Shown one piece after another: positions 1 through 11,503 of a stretch of 64,000 nt of DNA (position 1 is its first letter; every line of letters begins with the position of its first letter). Location of the stretch: positions 4,557-68,556 of the forward strand of contig JAKUCV010000159.1 in NCBI GenBank assembly GCA_028386065.3. The letters run 5' to 3'. Origin of the DNA: Turnera subulata (taxonomy: Eukaryota > Streptophyta > Magnoliopsida > Malpighiales > Passifloraceae). The position numbers were made by a program, and so were the translations under genes. Under the pieces are notes generated by a model. The model was not told where the DNA came from. It worked only from the letters and a program-made list of their open reading frames with translations, and did not search any database.

Positions 1-198
1 TACGCTAGTCTTAATTTATTATTACAACCCATCCGTAATAATAATCGACTAGGGACATTTAAGAATATGAAATATTCTAGGGTTATAAGTATGTGCAAGC
101 GTTTATCTCATAAACGATACTTATTGGAATAACCTTAATGTGTATACATGACAACAAATAATCATCCATGATTGGCTTTTGGGCATATTACACTAACA
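1..198 (-). repeat. Copia LTR terminus (partial, enters window from the left)
   Basis: Nearly identical to the right-hand ends of the two Copia LTRs at 862-2377 and 7734-9222, including the terminal block ending in ctaaca. It stops at 198, exactly where gypsy-type LTR sequence begins. It is therefore the edge of a further copy of the same Copia family that lies mostly outside the window. Only one end is visible, so solo LTR and full element cannot be told apart. Confidence 0.8.
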
Positions 199-861
199 GT
201 AAGTAGTGGTATGACTCGATGGTTTAAGACTGTTTCGTGGTGGCCGTGACCTGGGTTACTTGTGATAAGCATGTCTATGCTTGGGATGTCTATCCCGTGA
301 TTATTTTTAGGATGTCGATCCCTGGGTTCTCTTGATTTGGTCTGGCACCCGAAATATGTTGATAACTAGGTCTGACCTCTAGCTTATCCGTGACGGGGCG
401 CGGAAAGATAAAATTTGAAATTGGAATTTTATTTGAGTCTTTTGATTTGTTTTATTTTGGCGGTTTTTGCCTGTCTTCGACCTTGAGTAATTTTAGTGTT
501 GCATATTAATTGTCTATCCTTCGTCGGTGAGCACTTCGGACTCACCCCTCACCTGCGGGCTTTCATCCCGTAGGATGGATTATTTGTGGTACAGGATTGG
601 TGCATTCCAGACAGGCTGCGGCGTTATCCCTTGGACAGGACTCGGATCCATAGTTGCATCATGTGTCGCATACAATGTCTTTGTGAGCTATTAAGTCTTC
701 CGCTGTGCATTATTTTTGCTATTGTTGGGCCATTGGGTCGGTTATGTTGTTAATGATGTTTTTATTTTGGGCTGTAGAGCCCGAGTTACTGTTGTATACA
801 CTGTATACTGGGCTTGGCTTGGTTGGATCGTCACAGTTTCGGCACGTGTTTACTGTGTACG
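199..861 (+). repeat. 5' LTR of element A, 3' half (first block)
   Basis: Matches the 3' half of the solo LTR at 11,987-14,788, from about 14,108 on. It includes the tatccc hairpin motifs and the block with the ggtgagcacttcgg stem-loop. The Copia inserted at 862 interrupts it. It resumes after the gtacg target duplication and ends in gcgtttca at 9251. The upstream half of this LTR was displaced by the Copia fragment at 1-198. Confidence 0.85.
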
Positions 862-2377
862 TGTAAGTATCCGGGCCTGCAAAACTTGACAATCAAGAGC
901 AACGGAAAGACCCGGAAACCTCGGAGGATCCAAGTGAAGCAACTAAACCGAACTACAAAACAAACATACCAAAAACGGTTAGGATCTTTCACCTAACTGA
1001 AGAACCGAATCAGCTAGAGCCGGAAGGATATCCTGCTCCTCTACGGTATCCACACGAACCGTCAGTCACCGGCCGGAATCATCTCACGATCTCCAACCCC
1101 CGAGCACTCCCGAACCGTGGTGCTAGCTACGGATTTCCGGGAGCTATATGTGGTGTTTATGGTATCTCTTTCTTTCACAAAGAAGAGAGGAAGATATGTG
1201 TGTATTTCTTGCTCTGAAAAACTCAGAATTCAGAATACAAGAGAGAGTGAGAAGGGTCAAGAGTAATCTGATTACTCTACCCCCAATTAGTGCTAAGAGA
1301 CAATGGGATGATGACCAACATATTGGCCCATTATCTTTTATGATTATGTCTCCACATTACCATGTCTCCACTAATGTACAAACACTCATCACAGCACTAA
1401 TTTGGTCCAATAATTCTGTCAATAACTGAACCAAACCAGCCCAAAACGACCCTGGTCCAACCACAGTCCAACTATGGTCCAACCACACACGGTCGAACCA
1501 TGGTCCAACCACGGTTCAACCACCTGCTCGAATCAACGATTCTATGTGTGTGACCCTGTAGGCACTTGTAACGTTCGGCAATAATTGTAAAATCTCATTT
1601 TACAATTATAAGCAAAGAGCGGCGTCTAGCAACACATCATTGCTACCCCAACGACAAGATCAGTACTGATTCTATATGCCTCGGAACATGTCATCGTCCT
1701 TTCGTCCCATTATCAAGATTAAACCGAGACATGGAAAACATCAATCTCGTATATGTTCAATCTTAGTTTCTTGATCCCCGAGTTAACTGTGTAAAACGGA
1801 TCCTAATGATATCACCATATCATATAATCCGAGCATGGCCATGCATTTACAATTCAACTCTATCAAGAGGCCCATCTGATAATATACCCGTTATATGGGT
1901 CGGACGAATCCCATCTTGATCAATCAAAACCCACTACACATTTATGATATACCCAATGATTACCCTTAAGTCCACCCAGTTACGGATGACTAGGAATAAT
2001 ATCAAACTATATGACTCACATGTTGGGAACCTTGATGATCTCAGGTCTAAGGACAATACATATAAGAACCACTAATGACAATCATATAACGTTCCATGTA
2101 GGGTTCTTATGTGGGTCGGTCCAGTCCACAAGTTCTCTAACTTGTACCTGTATGTAGAATTCGTTTCTCATACAATTCTTAGCATACGCTAGTCTTAATT
2201 TATTATTACAACCCATCCATAATAATAATCGACTAGGGACATTTTAAGAATACAAAATATTCTAGGGTTATAAATATGTGCAAGCGATTATCTCATAATC
2301 ATATTTATTGGAATAACCTTAATGTATATACATGACTACAATCATCCATTGATTGGCTTTTGAGCATATTACTAACA
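862..2377 (-). repeat. Copia 3' LTR
   Basis: Starts TGTAAGTATCC and ends ACTAACA on the plus strand. It pairs with 7734-9222 at high identity, with only scattered substitutions and short indels. In element orientation it follows RNase H and the polypurine tract. The short open frames inside, such as 1148-1429, recur in the other LTR and are not taken as genes. Confidence 0.93.
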
Positions 2378-2398
2378 ATCTCCACTTGCACTAAAGCC
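2378..2398 (-). other. Copia polypurine tract
   Basis: Directly next to the 3' LTR. On the minus strand it reads gtgcaagtggagat before the LTR start TGTTAGT, the usual form of a plant Copia polypurine tract that primes plus-strand DNA. Confidence 0.75.
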
Positions 2399-2447
2399 AA
2401 TCAACCATGTATCTAATACCAATGGATGCACAATGACCATCATGCTT

Positions 2448-3086
2448 CTACTGCGTGAGTGGCTTCGTCAAGGGATCTGCTACATTGTTCTCAAAAGGAA
2501 CTCTGCACAGCCTGACATCGCCTCTATCTATGATCTCTCTAATAAGATGATACCGTCGGAGTATATGTTTGGATCTCTGGTGGTATCTAGGCTCTTTAGC
2601 CTGTGCGATTGTCCCATTATTGTCACAATAGAGCTCAATCGGACTCTCAATACTAGGAACCACCCCAAGTTCAGTTACGAACTTCTTAATCCAAACAGCC
2701 TCTTTCGCCACATCTGAGGCAGCAATGTACTCAGCCTCGGTTGTAGAATCTGCAACTGTCTCTTGCTTAGAACTCTTCCAGCATACAGCACCACCTCCAA
2801 GAAAAAACACATAACTTGATTGCGATCTGAAGTCATCCTTGTCTGTTTGGAAGCTAGCATCTGTGTATCCCTTTACAACAAGCTCATCAACGCTTCCATA
2901 CACAAGGAATGCATCCTTAGTCCTTCTCAAGTACTTAAGGATGTTCTTAACCGCTGTCCAGTGACTCTCACCGGGATCAGATTGATATCTGCTTGTGACA
3001 CTCAAAGCATAAGCAACATCCGGTCGAGTACATAGCATGGCATACATGATAGATCCTATTGCCGAAGCATAAGGGATCTTACTCAT
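2448..3086 (-). pseudogene. Copia RT C-terminus and RNase H
   Basis: The 212-aa open frame covers the end of the reverse transcriptase region (RPDVAYALS, typical of Copia) and RNase H. Visible RNase H landmarks are TEAEYIAASD, ELYCDNNGTIAQA and the C-terminal SKHILRRYHLIRE, then VADPLTKPL. It belongs to one polyprotein with the blocks up to 6315 and is separated from the RT core by a frameshifted stretch at about 3087-3200. RNase H removes the RNA template during cDNA synthesis. The frame itself is open to its natural end near the polypurine tract. Confidence 0.9.
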
Positions 3087-3200
3087 TCGCTCTCTCTCCT
3101 TCGATGTACTAGGACAATGATTCTTAGAGAGAGATACGCATGTGACATAGGCAAGAATCCTTTCTTGGAATCTTGCATGCTAAACCTCTTTAGCACCTTG

Positions 3201-3638
3201 TCAATATACGTACTCTGACTTAGCCCCGAGAAGCCTTTTGGATCTATCTCTATAGATCTTTATACCTAACACATAGGCAGCTTCTCCTAAGTCCTTCATC
3301 GAGAAATTCTTCCCTAACCAAGTCTTTGCAAACTGTAGTGTCGGAATATCATTCCCAATGAGTAGAATGTCGTCAACATACAACAACAAGAAAACAACAG
3401 TGCTCCCACTAACCTTCTTGTAAACACATGGTTCATCTTCATTCTTAATGAAACCAAACTCTTTGATTACTTCATTAAAATGAAGATTCCAACTCCTAGA
3501 AGCTTGCTTCAACCCATAGATGGATCTTTGCAACTTGCATACCATATTAGCATTCTCTAGGTCGACAAAACCTTCAGGTTGTGTCATGTACACATCCTCT
3601 AAAAGATTTCCATTTAGGAAAGTGGTTTTGACATCCAT
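3201..3638 (-). pseudogene. Copia reverse transcriptase core
   Basis: The 145-aa block starts at the conserved [10 protein letters not shown] and contains the catalytic YVDD box in [14 protein letters not shown], followed by [15 protein letters not shown]. The codon just before the block, QM at 3639-3641, is preceded by TGA at 3642-3644, where this family normally has tryptophan. That is a G-to-A nonsense change, not a true start. The downstream end runs into a frameshift after SEYVY. Confidence 0.92.
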
Positions 3639-3641
3639 CTG

Positions 3642-4229
3642 TCATATCTCATAATCATGGTATGCCGCTATTGCCAATAGAATCCGGATGGATTTAACCA
3701 TGGCAACTGGTGAGAAAGTTTCATCATAGTCTATAACATGAACTTGTTTGAAACCTTTCGCAACCAATCGCCCTTTATAGGTAATCACATTACCATCCAT
3801 GTCGGTCTTTTTCTTAAAGACCCATTTGCACCCTATGGGTTTTACCCCTTCGGGTGGATCAACCAAGGTCCATACCTTGTTTTCGTACATGGATTTTATT
3901 TCCGAATTCATGGCTTCTAGCCACTTCTTGGAGTCTGGACCCGTAATGGCCTGCTGATAGGAAGTGGGCTCATCCTCATCTATGAGCATCACATCTCCAG
4001 TATGAGTCATAAGAAATCCATATCTCTCAGGTTCATACCGAATCCTATCCGACCTACGCGGTCCATGTGTTATAGGTACAGGATTTTCATCCATAACATC
4101 ATGTGGTTCCTGTCCTTGTTCCATCTCAGCCTCTAGATCTCGAACTTCTTCGAGTTCTATTTTTTTCCCACTGATTCCTCTAGAAATAAATTGTTTTTCT
4201 AGAAAAATAGCAGTCCGAGCAACAAACAC
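3642..4229 (-). pseudogene. Copia integrase C-terminus to RT N-terminus
   Basis: The 195-aa block links integrase to reverse transcriptase. It holds the low-complexity linker, GPRRSDRIRYEPERYGF, then the RT entry motifs WTLVDPPEGVKPIGCKWVFK and GRLVAKGF, ending at AAYHDYEI. In-frame TGA at 3642-3644 separates it from the next RT block. Upstream it overlaps the 4199-4522 frame through a frameshift. Confidence 0.88.
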
Positions 4230-4522
4230 TTTGTGGTCGATGGGATTATAGAAGTAATACCTTTTGTTTCCTTAGGGTATCCTACAAAGAAGCACTTCTC
4301 AGATTTAGGGCCGAGTTTATCTGATGCTTCACGTCTCACATAAACCTCACAACCCCAAATCCTCATAAAAGACAAATTGGGACACTTCCCAGTCCATATC
4401 TCATATGGTGTCTTTTCATCCGATTTAGATGGAACACGGTTAAGTGTAAATGCAGCACTCAATAATGCATGTCCCCAAAATGAAGAAGGAAGGTCAGCTT
4501 GACTCATCATAGAACGAACCAT
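4199..4522 (-). pseudogene. Copia integrase C-terminal region
   Basis: Contains LPSSFWGHALLSAAFTLNRV, PYEIWTGKCPNLSFMRIWGC and VGYPKETKG, the usual sequence after the DDE core of Copia integrase. It is in a different frame from the preceding block (ends 4507) and the next one (starts 4229), so two frameshifts bracket it. Confidence 0.88.
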
Positions 4523-6006
4523 TTAGATACACCATTCCATTGAGGCGTACCTGGTGGAGTAAGTTGTGATACTATACCACATTGCTTTAGATGATCAAGA
4601 AACTCTCGGCTTAAGTATTCACCTCCTCGATCAGATCGAAGCATTTTAATACTTTTACCGAGTTGATTCTGTACTTCATTCTTGAATTCTTTGAACTTTT
4701 CAAAGGATTCTGACTTGTGTCTCATAAGATACACATAGCCATATCTACTGTAATCATCAGTAAATGTAATGAAGTATTGAAAACCACCTCTAGCCTGTGT
4801 AGACATAGGTCCGCATACATCAAAATGTATAAGACCTAATAAGTCTGAAGCTCTTTCACCTTTACCAGTAAAGGGAGCCTTCGTCATTTTGCCCAACAAA
4901 TATGACTCACATGTCTCATACGATTCAAAATCAAATGAGTCTAATAGTCCATCTTTATGGAGTTTAACAATACGAGTCTCATTTATATGGCCCAAACGAC
5001 AATGCCAAAGGTAGGTTTCATTAGAATCGTTCATTCTAACCTTCTTCGTATTAGCGTTATAGATTGGCATTTCTAGGTTTAGAACATACAAACCATTGCT
5101 CAAATATGCACCACCATAATAAATATCATTGAAATAAATAGAACAACATTTGTTCTTTATTACAAATGAAAAGCCTTTCTTGTCCAGACAAGAAACAAAA
5201 ATCAAATTCCTGCTTATGGTAGGTACATAATAACAATTGTCCAGTTCTAAGACCAAACCACTCGGTAAGGATAGATAGTAAGTTCCTACGGCTAATGCAG
5301 CAACTCTTGCTCCATTTCTGACGCGTAGGTCTTTCTCACCCTTCGCCAATCTCCTACTCTTTCTTAGTTCCTGCACATTCACACAAATGTGAGAACCACA
5401 TCCGGTATCTAATAACCATGATGCATAGATAGAGATATTAGCTTCTATAACGAAAATACCTGAAGTGGAAGTCTCACTTCCCTTCTTCTTCTTTACCTCT
5501 TCAAGGTCAACAGGGCAGTTGCGCTTCCAATGGCCCGGTTTGTTGCAATGGAAACAATGTCCTTCCTTTGCAATAACACCCTTGGGTTTCAGCATGTGGT
5601 CACAAGAAGATGCACATGCACCAAACTTTTTGGCACATTTGTTCTTCTTGTTGAACTTTGCTTTACCCTTTCCTTTGCCTTTTCTAATCATCAAAATGTT
5701 AGATTTGTTTGCCCTCATTTGTTGCTCAGTTGTTCCAAACATGTTAAGCAACTCAGACAACGATTTGTCAAGATGATTCATATTGAAGTTCATGAAAAAT
5801 TGGCTGTAACTGTCCGGCAATGATTGCAGGACTAGATCAACCGCCAACTCCTTTTGCAAAGGAAAACCAAGAACCTCAAGGCTCTCATTGTAACCAATCA
5901 TTTTGAGCACATGAGGTCTCACGGGTGATGACTCAGCCATCCTGCATTGGAACAATGCCCTAGAGGTCTCATACCTCTCATGCCTTGCTTGCTCATAAAA
6001 GAGCAT
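4507..6006 (-). pseudogene. Copia gag (C-term), protease and integrase core
   Basis: The 499-aa block holds, in order: the rest of the gag capsid region; a CCHC zinc knuckle, CFHCNKPGHWKRNC (about residues 152-165); the aspartic protease site LLDTGCGSHIC; the integrase zinc-binding region around LWHCRLGHI; and the integrase catalytic core with DVCGPM, TDDYSRYGYVY and SDRGGEY. A single stop at about 6007 divides it from the gag N-terminus. A frameshift ends it near PQWNGV, just after the conserved glutamate region. In a working copy gag packages the RNA, the protease cuts the polyprotein, and integrase inserts the cDNA. Confidence 0.93.
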
Positions 6007-6315
6007 CTATAGGTGTTCGATCATATCGAACGCCCCCATGTTCTCATGTTGCTTCTGAAGCCCAGATTCCATGGCTATTAGCATAAGACATGCGACATCC
6101 AATGCATCATCAAGATGCTTCTTGTAAGCATCCCTTTCTGCCCTAGGAGCATTAGGCGCCGGTTCAATCGGAACAGGCCCTTCAAGGACATACAGCTTCT
6201 TTTCTTGTTTGAGGACAATCCTCAAATTGCAATACGAATTTAGGAAATTATTCCCATTCAGCTTTTCCTTCTCAAGGACCGATCGCAATGATAGTGTGCT
6301 AGTGTTTTGTGCCAT
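6007..6315 (-). pseudogene. Copia gag N-terminus
   Basis: Starts MAQNTSTLSLRSVLEKEKL and continues with LRIVLKQEKKLYVLEGPVP, recognisable as the gag start of a common plant Copia group. It ends at a stop after FDMIEHL, and the same protein continues in the block ending at 6006. It is the first coding segment after the leader that carries the palindrome array. Confidence 0.88.
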
Positions 6316-7720
6316 GGTAACTCTACAACAATGATCAACTCACACAAATAAGAGTCAAGTATACAAAAATCATTTAACAAGGAATTCTATTAAATGATGC
6401 TCCTACTATGAAAACAAAATAATCATGAGTAGGCCAAGATCCATATTTCACTACAATATAAGTCAGCTTTGGCTGATCGCCTACATCATAGCTATTTAGG
6501 TAGACAACTCTTGTCAATTACATCTCATGTAACTCTTGGATAGTTGAGCGAACAACACTTGTTCTTGCCTATCTCATAGACATTACTCAACTCCTTGCCT
6601 CTAAGTCCTTAATCCTATTAAGATGACCTAGTTAAGTCCAAACCCACAATAAGCAGTTCAGATATTACAGTTATCTAGTCGCACCTTGCTAGGATAAACA
6701 TTGGCACCTTGCTTTGGCAAAAACTATCAAGTGTTGATCTAAGCAATGATGAGTGCATTTCATGGAAGCCAACTAAGAACTTAATATTTACATCAACATA
6801 TGTTCATACATCACATTCATATAATCAACAATTCATACATTGATGTTTTGTAAATTTGGAAACCAAAAATACATGTGAACATCGATGTCTAACTTGAACA
6901 TTGATGTTTTGAGAATCTGATTCTCCCAACTACTTGGCAGCATTCAGTATTTCGGCCATATCCAGAGCTGTAGAGCTCGGTTTGGTGCAATCTTGGTGTC
7001 CCTGGAAAGCTAAGAAGTAGTTCTACAACTTTACTGTTCAGGCCAAACACCAATTCGGCCTCCTTCTGCCCCGAATTTGCTGTTGAAGTCACTGGATTCC
7101 AAAACATCGATGTTTAACCCTTAAACATCGATGTTTGAAGTTTGCGAATCCACAGAACATCAATGTTGACAATCAAACATCGATGTTGGAGGTTGCCGAA
7201 CCCTCAGAACATCGATGTTGACAATCAAACATCGATGTTTGAGGTTGCCGAGCCTCAGAACATCGATGTTTATGATCAAACATCGATGTTTGAGGTTTCC
7301 GAGCCCACAAAACATCGATGTTGACGATCAAACATCGATGTTTGAGGTTGGCGAATGCATAGAACATCGATGTTAACACTTAAACATCAATGTTTTGACC
7401 TCTCGGCGGACAACCGACCTAAGAGAACATCGATGTTCAAAGCTTAAACATCGATGTTGTAGGTATCATATACCTTTCAAGCACCCTTGTCGAACTCATT
7501 CGACTTTCTACCAAAACACACTTTGATTCACCAATCAAGTGCCTGACATCAAAACACTTATGACAAAAATAACTTCAACATATATCACATATGCAAATGA
7601 ATTCAGCATAACACATATACAAAATGAATTCAGCATATCACATATACCAAATTGAACTTACATACATTAAGATGAACATATCACTTATGCACAACAATTC
7701 GGTTTAGAGCTTCACAAGAG
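6316..7720 (-). other. Copia untranslated leader
   Basis: Lies between the PBS and gag start of the minus-strand Copia, about 1.4 kb. It holds no supported protein. The peptides readable in it are translations of the palindrome array (repeating NIDV and HRC). It would be transcribed as 5' untranslated RNA. Confidence 0.75.
6878..7458. repeat. Array of the 12-bp palindrome AACATCGATGTT in phased pairs
   Basis: Copies, exact or with one or two changes, start at 6878, 6897, 7103, 7124, 7156, 7176, 7208, 7228, 7259, 7279, 7311, 7331, 7363, 7383, 7426 and 7447. From 7103 on, spacing within each pair is 20-21 bp, and successive pairs start 51-53 bp apart (63 bp for the last). Some copies have ATCAAT in place of ATCGAT, as expected from CpG decay. 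The sequence between palindromes is less conserved. The same motif and pairing recur in the LTRs of Copia F. Confidence 0.95.
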
Positions 7721-7733
7721 GCTCCGCTACCAC
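7721..7733 (-). other. Copia primer-binding site
   Basis: On the minus strand it reads tggtagcggagcc, next to the 5' LTR. It resembles the initiator-methionine tRNA complement commonly used by plant Copia elements. Confidence 0.75.
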
Positions 7734-9222
7734 TGTAAGTATCCGGGCATGCAAAACTTGACAATCAAGAGCAGCGGAAAGACCCGGAAACCTTGGAGGA
7801 TCCAAGTGAAGCAACTAAACCGAACTACAAAACAAACATACCTGAAACAGTTAGGATCTTTCACCTAACTGAAGAACCGAATCAGCTAGAGCCGGAAGGA
7901 TATCCTACTCCTCCACTGTATCCACACGAACCATCAATCACCAGCCGGAATCGTCTCACGATCTCCAACCCCCGAGCACTCCCGAACCGTGGTGCTAGCT
8001 ACGGATTTCCGGGAGCTATATGTGGTGTTTATGGTATCTCTTTCTTTCACAAAGTAGAGAGGAAGAAGTGTGTGTGTTTCTTGCTTTGAAAAACTCAGAA
8101 TTCAGAATACAAGAGAGAGTGAGAAGGGTCAAGAGTAATCTGATTACTCTACCCCCAATTAGTGCTAAGAGACAATGGGATAATGACCAACATATTGGCC
8201 CATTATCTTTTATGATTATGTCTCCACATTACCATGTCTCCACTAATGTACAAACACTCATCACAGCACTAATTTGGTCCACTAATTCTGTCAATAACTG
8301 AACCAAACCAGCCCAAAGCACCCTAGTCCAACCACGATCTAACCATGGTCCAACCACGGTTCAACCACCTGCTCGAATCAACGATTCTATATGTGTGGCC
8401 CTGTAGCCACTTGTAACGTTCGGCAATAATTGTAAAATCTCATTTTACAATTATAAGCAAAGAGCGGCGTCTAGCAACACATCATTGCTACCCCAACGAC
8501 AAGATCAGTACTGATTCTATATGCCTCGGAACATGTCATCGTCCTTTCGTCCCATTATCATGATTAAACCGAGACATGGAAAACGTCAATCTCGTATATT
8601 TTTAATCTTAGTTTCTTGATCCCCGAGTTAACTGTGTAAAACGGATCCTAATGATATCACCATATCATATAATCCGAGCATGGCCATGCATTTACAGTTC
8701 AACTCTATCAAGAGGCCCATCTGATAATATACCCGTTATATGGGTCGGACGAATCCCATCTTGATCAATCAAAACCCACTACACATTTATGATATACCCA
8801 ATGATTACCCTTAAGTCCACCCAGTTAAGGATGACTAGGAATAATATCAAAGTATATGACTCACATATTGGGAACCTTGATGATCTCAGGTCTAAGGACA
8901 ATACATATAAGAACCACTAATGACAATCATATAACGTTCCATGTAGGGTTCTTATGTGGGACGGTCTAGTCCACAAGTTCTCTAACTTGTACCCGTATGT
9001 AGAATTCGTATCTCATACAATTCTTAGCATACGCTAGTCTTAATTTATTATTACAACCCATCCATAATAATAATCGACTAGGGACATTTTAAGAATACAA
9101 AATATTCTAAGGTTATAAATATGTGCAAGCGATTATCTCATAATCATATTTATTGGAATAACCTTAATGTATATACATGACTACAATCATCCATTAATTG
9201 GCTTTTGGGCATATTACTAATA
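7734..9222 (-). repeat. Copia 5' LTR
   Basis: Partner of 862-2377. It should contain the promoter in minus orientation. It ends ACTAATA, where the partner has ACTAACA, and is followed by the target duplication gtacg. Confidence 0.93.
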
Positions 9223-9227
9223 GTACG

Positions 9228-9251
9228 GTAAATACGGGTCGGGGCGTTTCA
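9228..9251 (+). repeat. 5' LTR of element A, terminal block
   Basis: Completes the LTR broken by the Copia: ggtaaatacgggtcggggc and then gtttca, the same terminus as at 14,788 and 28,059. Confidence 0.85.
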
Positions 9252-9524
9252 TTTTGGTAGCGGATCGGGCGTTAGGTCTTGTTGGGCTGTCCTTGTGTGT
9301 TTGTTGTCCTTGTTTGCATAGTTCGCTCCATTTGTTTATTATTTTATATCATTTAGTTAGTGCATTATGGATCCAGTCAAGGGACGCCAGCTGTCGCAGA
9401 ACATACACATAAGAGGTAATTGATGCCATAAATAAGCGGAAATATAAATATTATTAATAATACTAATATTTTCATTACAAACATAAATATTACATTGATA
9501 TTTTATAAAAAAATAAAAATACAT

Positions 9525-10207
9525 TCATCGCCTTGGAACGACGTTGACCCTGAAGCTGTTGGGGTCACTGTTGATGTTGACCGTTATGCTGTCGCTCCAC
9601 GAGAACCACATGCCGCCCCTGTTGTTCTGGCCAGGAAGCTCGTACCGGTTTGCTTGAGGGAACCGAAGTGGGATGAGACCGTGATCGTTTTTAGGTTGCA
9701 ACTGGGTCTCCGTGGGAAGAACCATGTTTGGTTTGTACTGGTTCTTCAGGTCCCTCAGGGTACGCGAGAACTCTTGGGAACGCCTAGCGACTCCTCTGCA
9801 GTTCCACACCAGTAGTCAGGTCTTTTGCCAAGTTTGAGGTAGCCGAGTGACTCTGGGCATGCTTTGGGCCATCATCGAGAGCTGTTGGTAGGTGCCTTGG
9901 TCCAGGAAATCGCAAGTGGACTCTAGGTTGAACTCCTGAAATCTTTCAGAGATGAAAAACATGACGGAGTTTGCCAAGCCATAGTAGGAGGTCCTCAGAG
10001 TGCCATGGTCCTCTAGGAAGAACGTCTCTTCCATTGGAGTGACGAAGAATCTGGATGAGTAGAGTTCATCGACGAAGACCAGACGGGCATTCTGCCGAGC
10101 TCGTTTGGTAGTTCCTCTGGATGCTCGTTGATCATGCTGTAGGCCAGCCGGTTTCTTCTGCCTATGTTGGCACCTTCGACGAAGAAGACAGATGATGGAG
10201 AAGGCAT
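9525..10207 (-). pseudogene. Antisense ORF2 of element A (LINE-endonuclease-like C-terminus), broken
   Basis: Homologous along its length to the intact 227-aa ORF2 of element B. It starts MPSPSSVFFVEGANIGRRNR. A one-base deletion around the ELGRM codons shifts the frame near 10,090. A CGA-to-TGA change gives a stop at about 9814, just before LLVWNCRGVA. The rest (WNCRGVARRSQEF to RVNVVPRR) is readable. The WNCRG start and the TETQ motif resemble the N-terminal part of plant LINE endonucleases. The first 125 residues match nothing I recognise. Function is unknown, and this copy is inactive. Confidence 0.7.
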
Positions 10208-10315
10208 TGTGTTTTGGACGTGTTGGTGTTTTCTTTTTCTCAGTTTTGAGGTTTCTATGCTTGAGCGTTTGTTTGCTTCAAGATGCATTTGATGATTTAC
10301 ACCTCACCGCTCCGT

Positions 10316-10323
10316 CTTTTATA
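10316..10323 (-). promoter_or_regulatory. TATA box for antisense ORF2 (element A)
   Basis: TATAAAAG on the minus strand, about 110 bp upstream of the ORF2 start. The flanking agagtataaaagacggagcg is conserved in element B, which suggests a real promoter and not chance. Confidence 0.55.
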
Positions 10324-11071
10324 CTCTTATGGGGAGCGTGATTACTATTTTCGATTTTCAAGATTTTGCTTTTTGAAAATTTTGCCATTGCTTCATTTAT
10401 TGCTTCGTTACCTTCTACGTTTTTTGGGCTACAAATGCCAATGTTTTTCAGCCATTTTCCATCTCACGATTTTCTTTCGCCCTGGCTACTTTGTCCTTTC
10501 TTTTCATGGTTTTTTTTTATATTTTCCTGCATCTTTTATCACATGCATCCGTGACCGTTGTGGCTAGACTGATGGGACCGTACCTCGAGTAGAGCGCATG
10601 TGCGACAAGCTTACACCTGTTCGGACATCATGGAGGGATACAAGACTCGACAGACGTTTTTGGCTCATGCGGAATTTGTGGACAAGTGGGTAACGTTTCC
10701 TTCGAGGGACACAGAACGCTCTCGTGATCATCGCCTTGCGAGTTAACGGACATTTTTTCACGAGGGAAACCGACGTCACCGTTAGTTGTACGTGTTACGT
10801 TTCTTGAGTTCGAGGGTGTTTACGTTCGATACAAGCACCGATCATGAAAACTTGTTTTGTTTTAACTTATTTATGTTTTGGTTTTGTTAAACGAGTTTTA
10901 TTTTTAATTTCTTTATGTTTGATTTTATATCCTTATTATTAAGTTTTGTTTTATTTTGAGATGTTTTGATTTTCTGTTTAACATAAGACTTTGTAATATA
11001 AGAATTTTGATTTAAAAAGAAAGCTTATTTTATTTAATTCATAACGGTTTTACAACAGGAGAAGAAGTACT

Positions 11072-11449
11072 CTATGGAGCTACTTGCTTCTCTAGGTCTT
11101 TTACAAGTTTTTGGACGTTTTTCATATAGGGGAAGAGTTCCGTGCACGCCAGTTCTATCTGCATCACCGTCGAGCTGATCTTCTTCAGTGAGACATTCAG
11201 CTGCGTCAGTGTCTGCTGCGGAGTGCTACTTTCAGCAGTTGCCTTGCCCTTCCTATCCTCAGCTTCTTTGGGAGCACGCTTTTTTCGCCGTCTGCTGGAG
11301 ACGACCATGTGTTCCTTCAGATCCACGATGTTCGTCTTGAACCGTTTCTTGGGAGATTCTTCATCAGAGCCTGTCGGGAAGGCAGTGCCACCGATATAGC
11401 TGTTGTTCTCGGAGTCTGAGGTAGTTCGAGATTGGATTGGAGAGTCCAT
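11072..11449 (-). CDS. Antisense ORF1 of element A: 125-aa basic/coiled-coil protein of unknown function
   Basis: An intact 125-codon frame. The product has an acidic/serine-rich start (TTSDSENNSYIG), a basic stretch SSRRRKKRAPKEAEDRKGK that could be a nuclear signal, and a C-terminal amphipathic part (LTQLNVSLKKIS to KLVKDLEKQVAP) that could form a coiled coil. Element B encodes a protein of exactly the same length, 18 residues different by my count, with no indel. It lies antisense to the LTRs of its element, behind a conserved TATA motif, and ends near the far side of the element. No known family recognised. It could be a captured host gene fragment or an antisense accessory gene of the element. 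Confidence 0.65.
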   Translation of the reverse strand: MDSPIQSRTTSDSENNSYIGGTAFPTGSDEESPKKRFKTNIVDLKEHMVVSSRRRKKRAPKEAEDRKGKATAESSTPQQTLTQLNVSLKKISSTVMQIELACTELFPYMKNVQKLVKDLEKQVAP

Positions 11450-11486
11450 GACTGTGTGTGAGTTTGCCAGTCATGAGATTCGGTTC

Positions 11487-11492
11487 TTATAG
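11487..11492 (-). promoter_or_regulatory. TATA box for antisense ORF1 (element A)
   Basis: Minus strand reads cctctataagaacc, about 40 bp upstream of the ORF1 ATG, in the same place and context as in element B. Confidence 0.5.
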
Positions 11493-11503
11493 AGGATGAC
11501 ATA

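Larger units (their letters stand above)
862..9222 (-). mobile_element. Ty1/copia retrotransposon, nearly complete, decayed
   Basis: Two LTRs of about 1.5 kb (862-2377 and 7734-9222) bound a minus-strand gag-protease-integrase-RT-RNase H coding region, the Copia domain order. The target-site duplication gtacg (857-861 and 9223-9227) proves insertion into the LTR of element A. The primer-binding site lies next to the right LTR and the polypurine tract next to the left one. The coding region has stops and frameshifts, so this copy is not autonomous now. An untranslated leader of about 1.4 kb separates the 5' LTR from gag and holds a palindrome array. Confidence 0.95.
9252..11503 (+). mobile_element. 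Internal region of non-autonomous LTR element A
   Basis: Begins with a PBS-like ttttggtagcggatcgggcg next to the LTR. It carries no gag or pol. Instead it holds two genes on the opposite strand, matching element B (21,192-23,521) in order and spacing. Homology to B fades after about 11,503, just past the ORF1 TATA box, so the polypurine tract and 3' LTR are missing or displaced. 10,290-11,070 between the genes holds no supported coding sequence. Confidence 0.75.

Noticed and set aside
1148..1429. 93-aa ORF, repeated at 8020-8301
   Set aside because: Part of the Copia LTR, so its repetition is explained. No domain and no selection signal visible with two copies.
7142..7379. Peptides with repeating NIDV/HRC on both strands, also at 59,913-60,336
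   Set aside because: Translations of the AACATCGATGTT palindromes, not genes.
6878..7458. CRISPR-like regular spacing
   Set aside because: The genome is plant; repeat units are 12-bp palindromes with variable short spacers and no cas genes.
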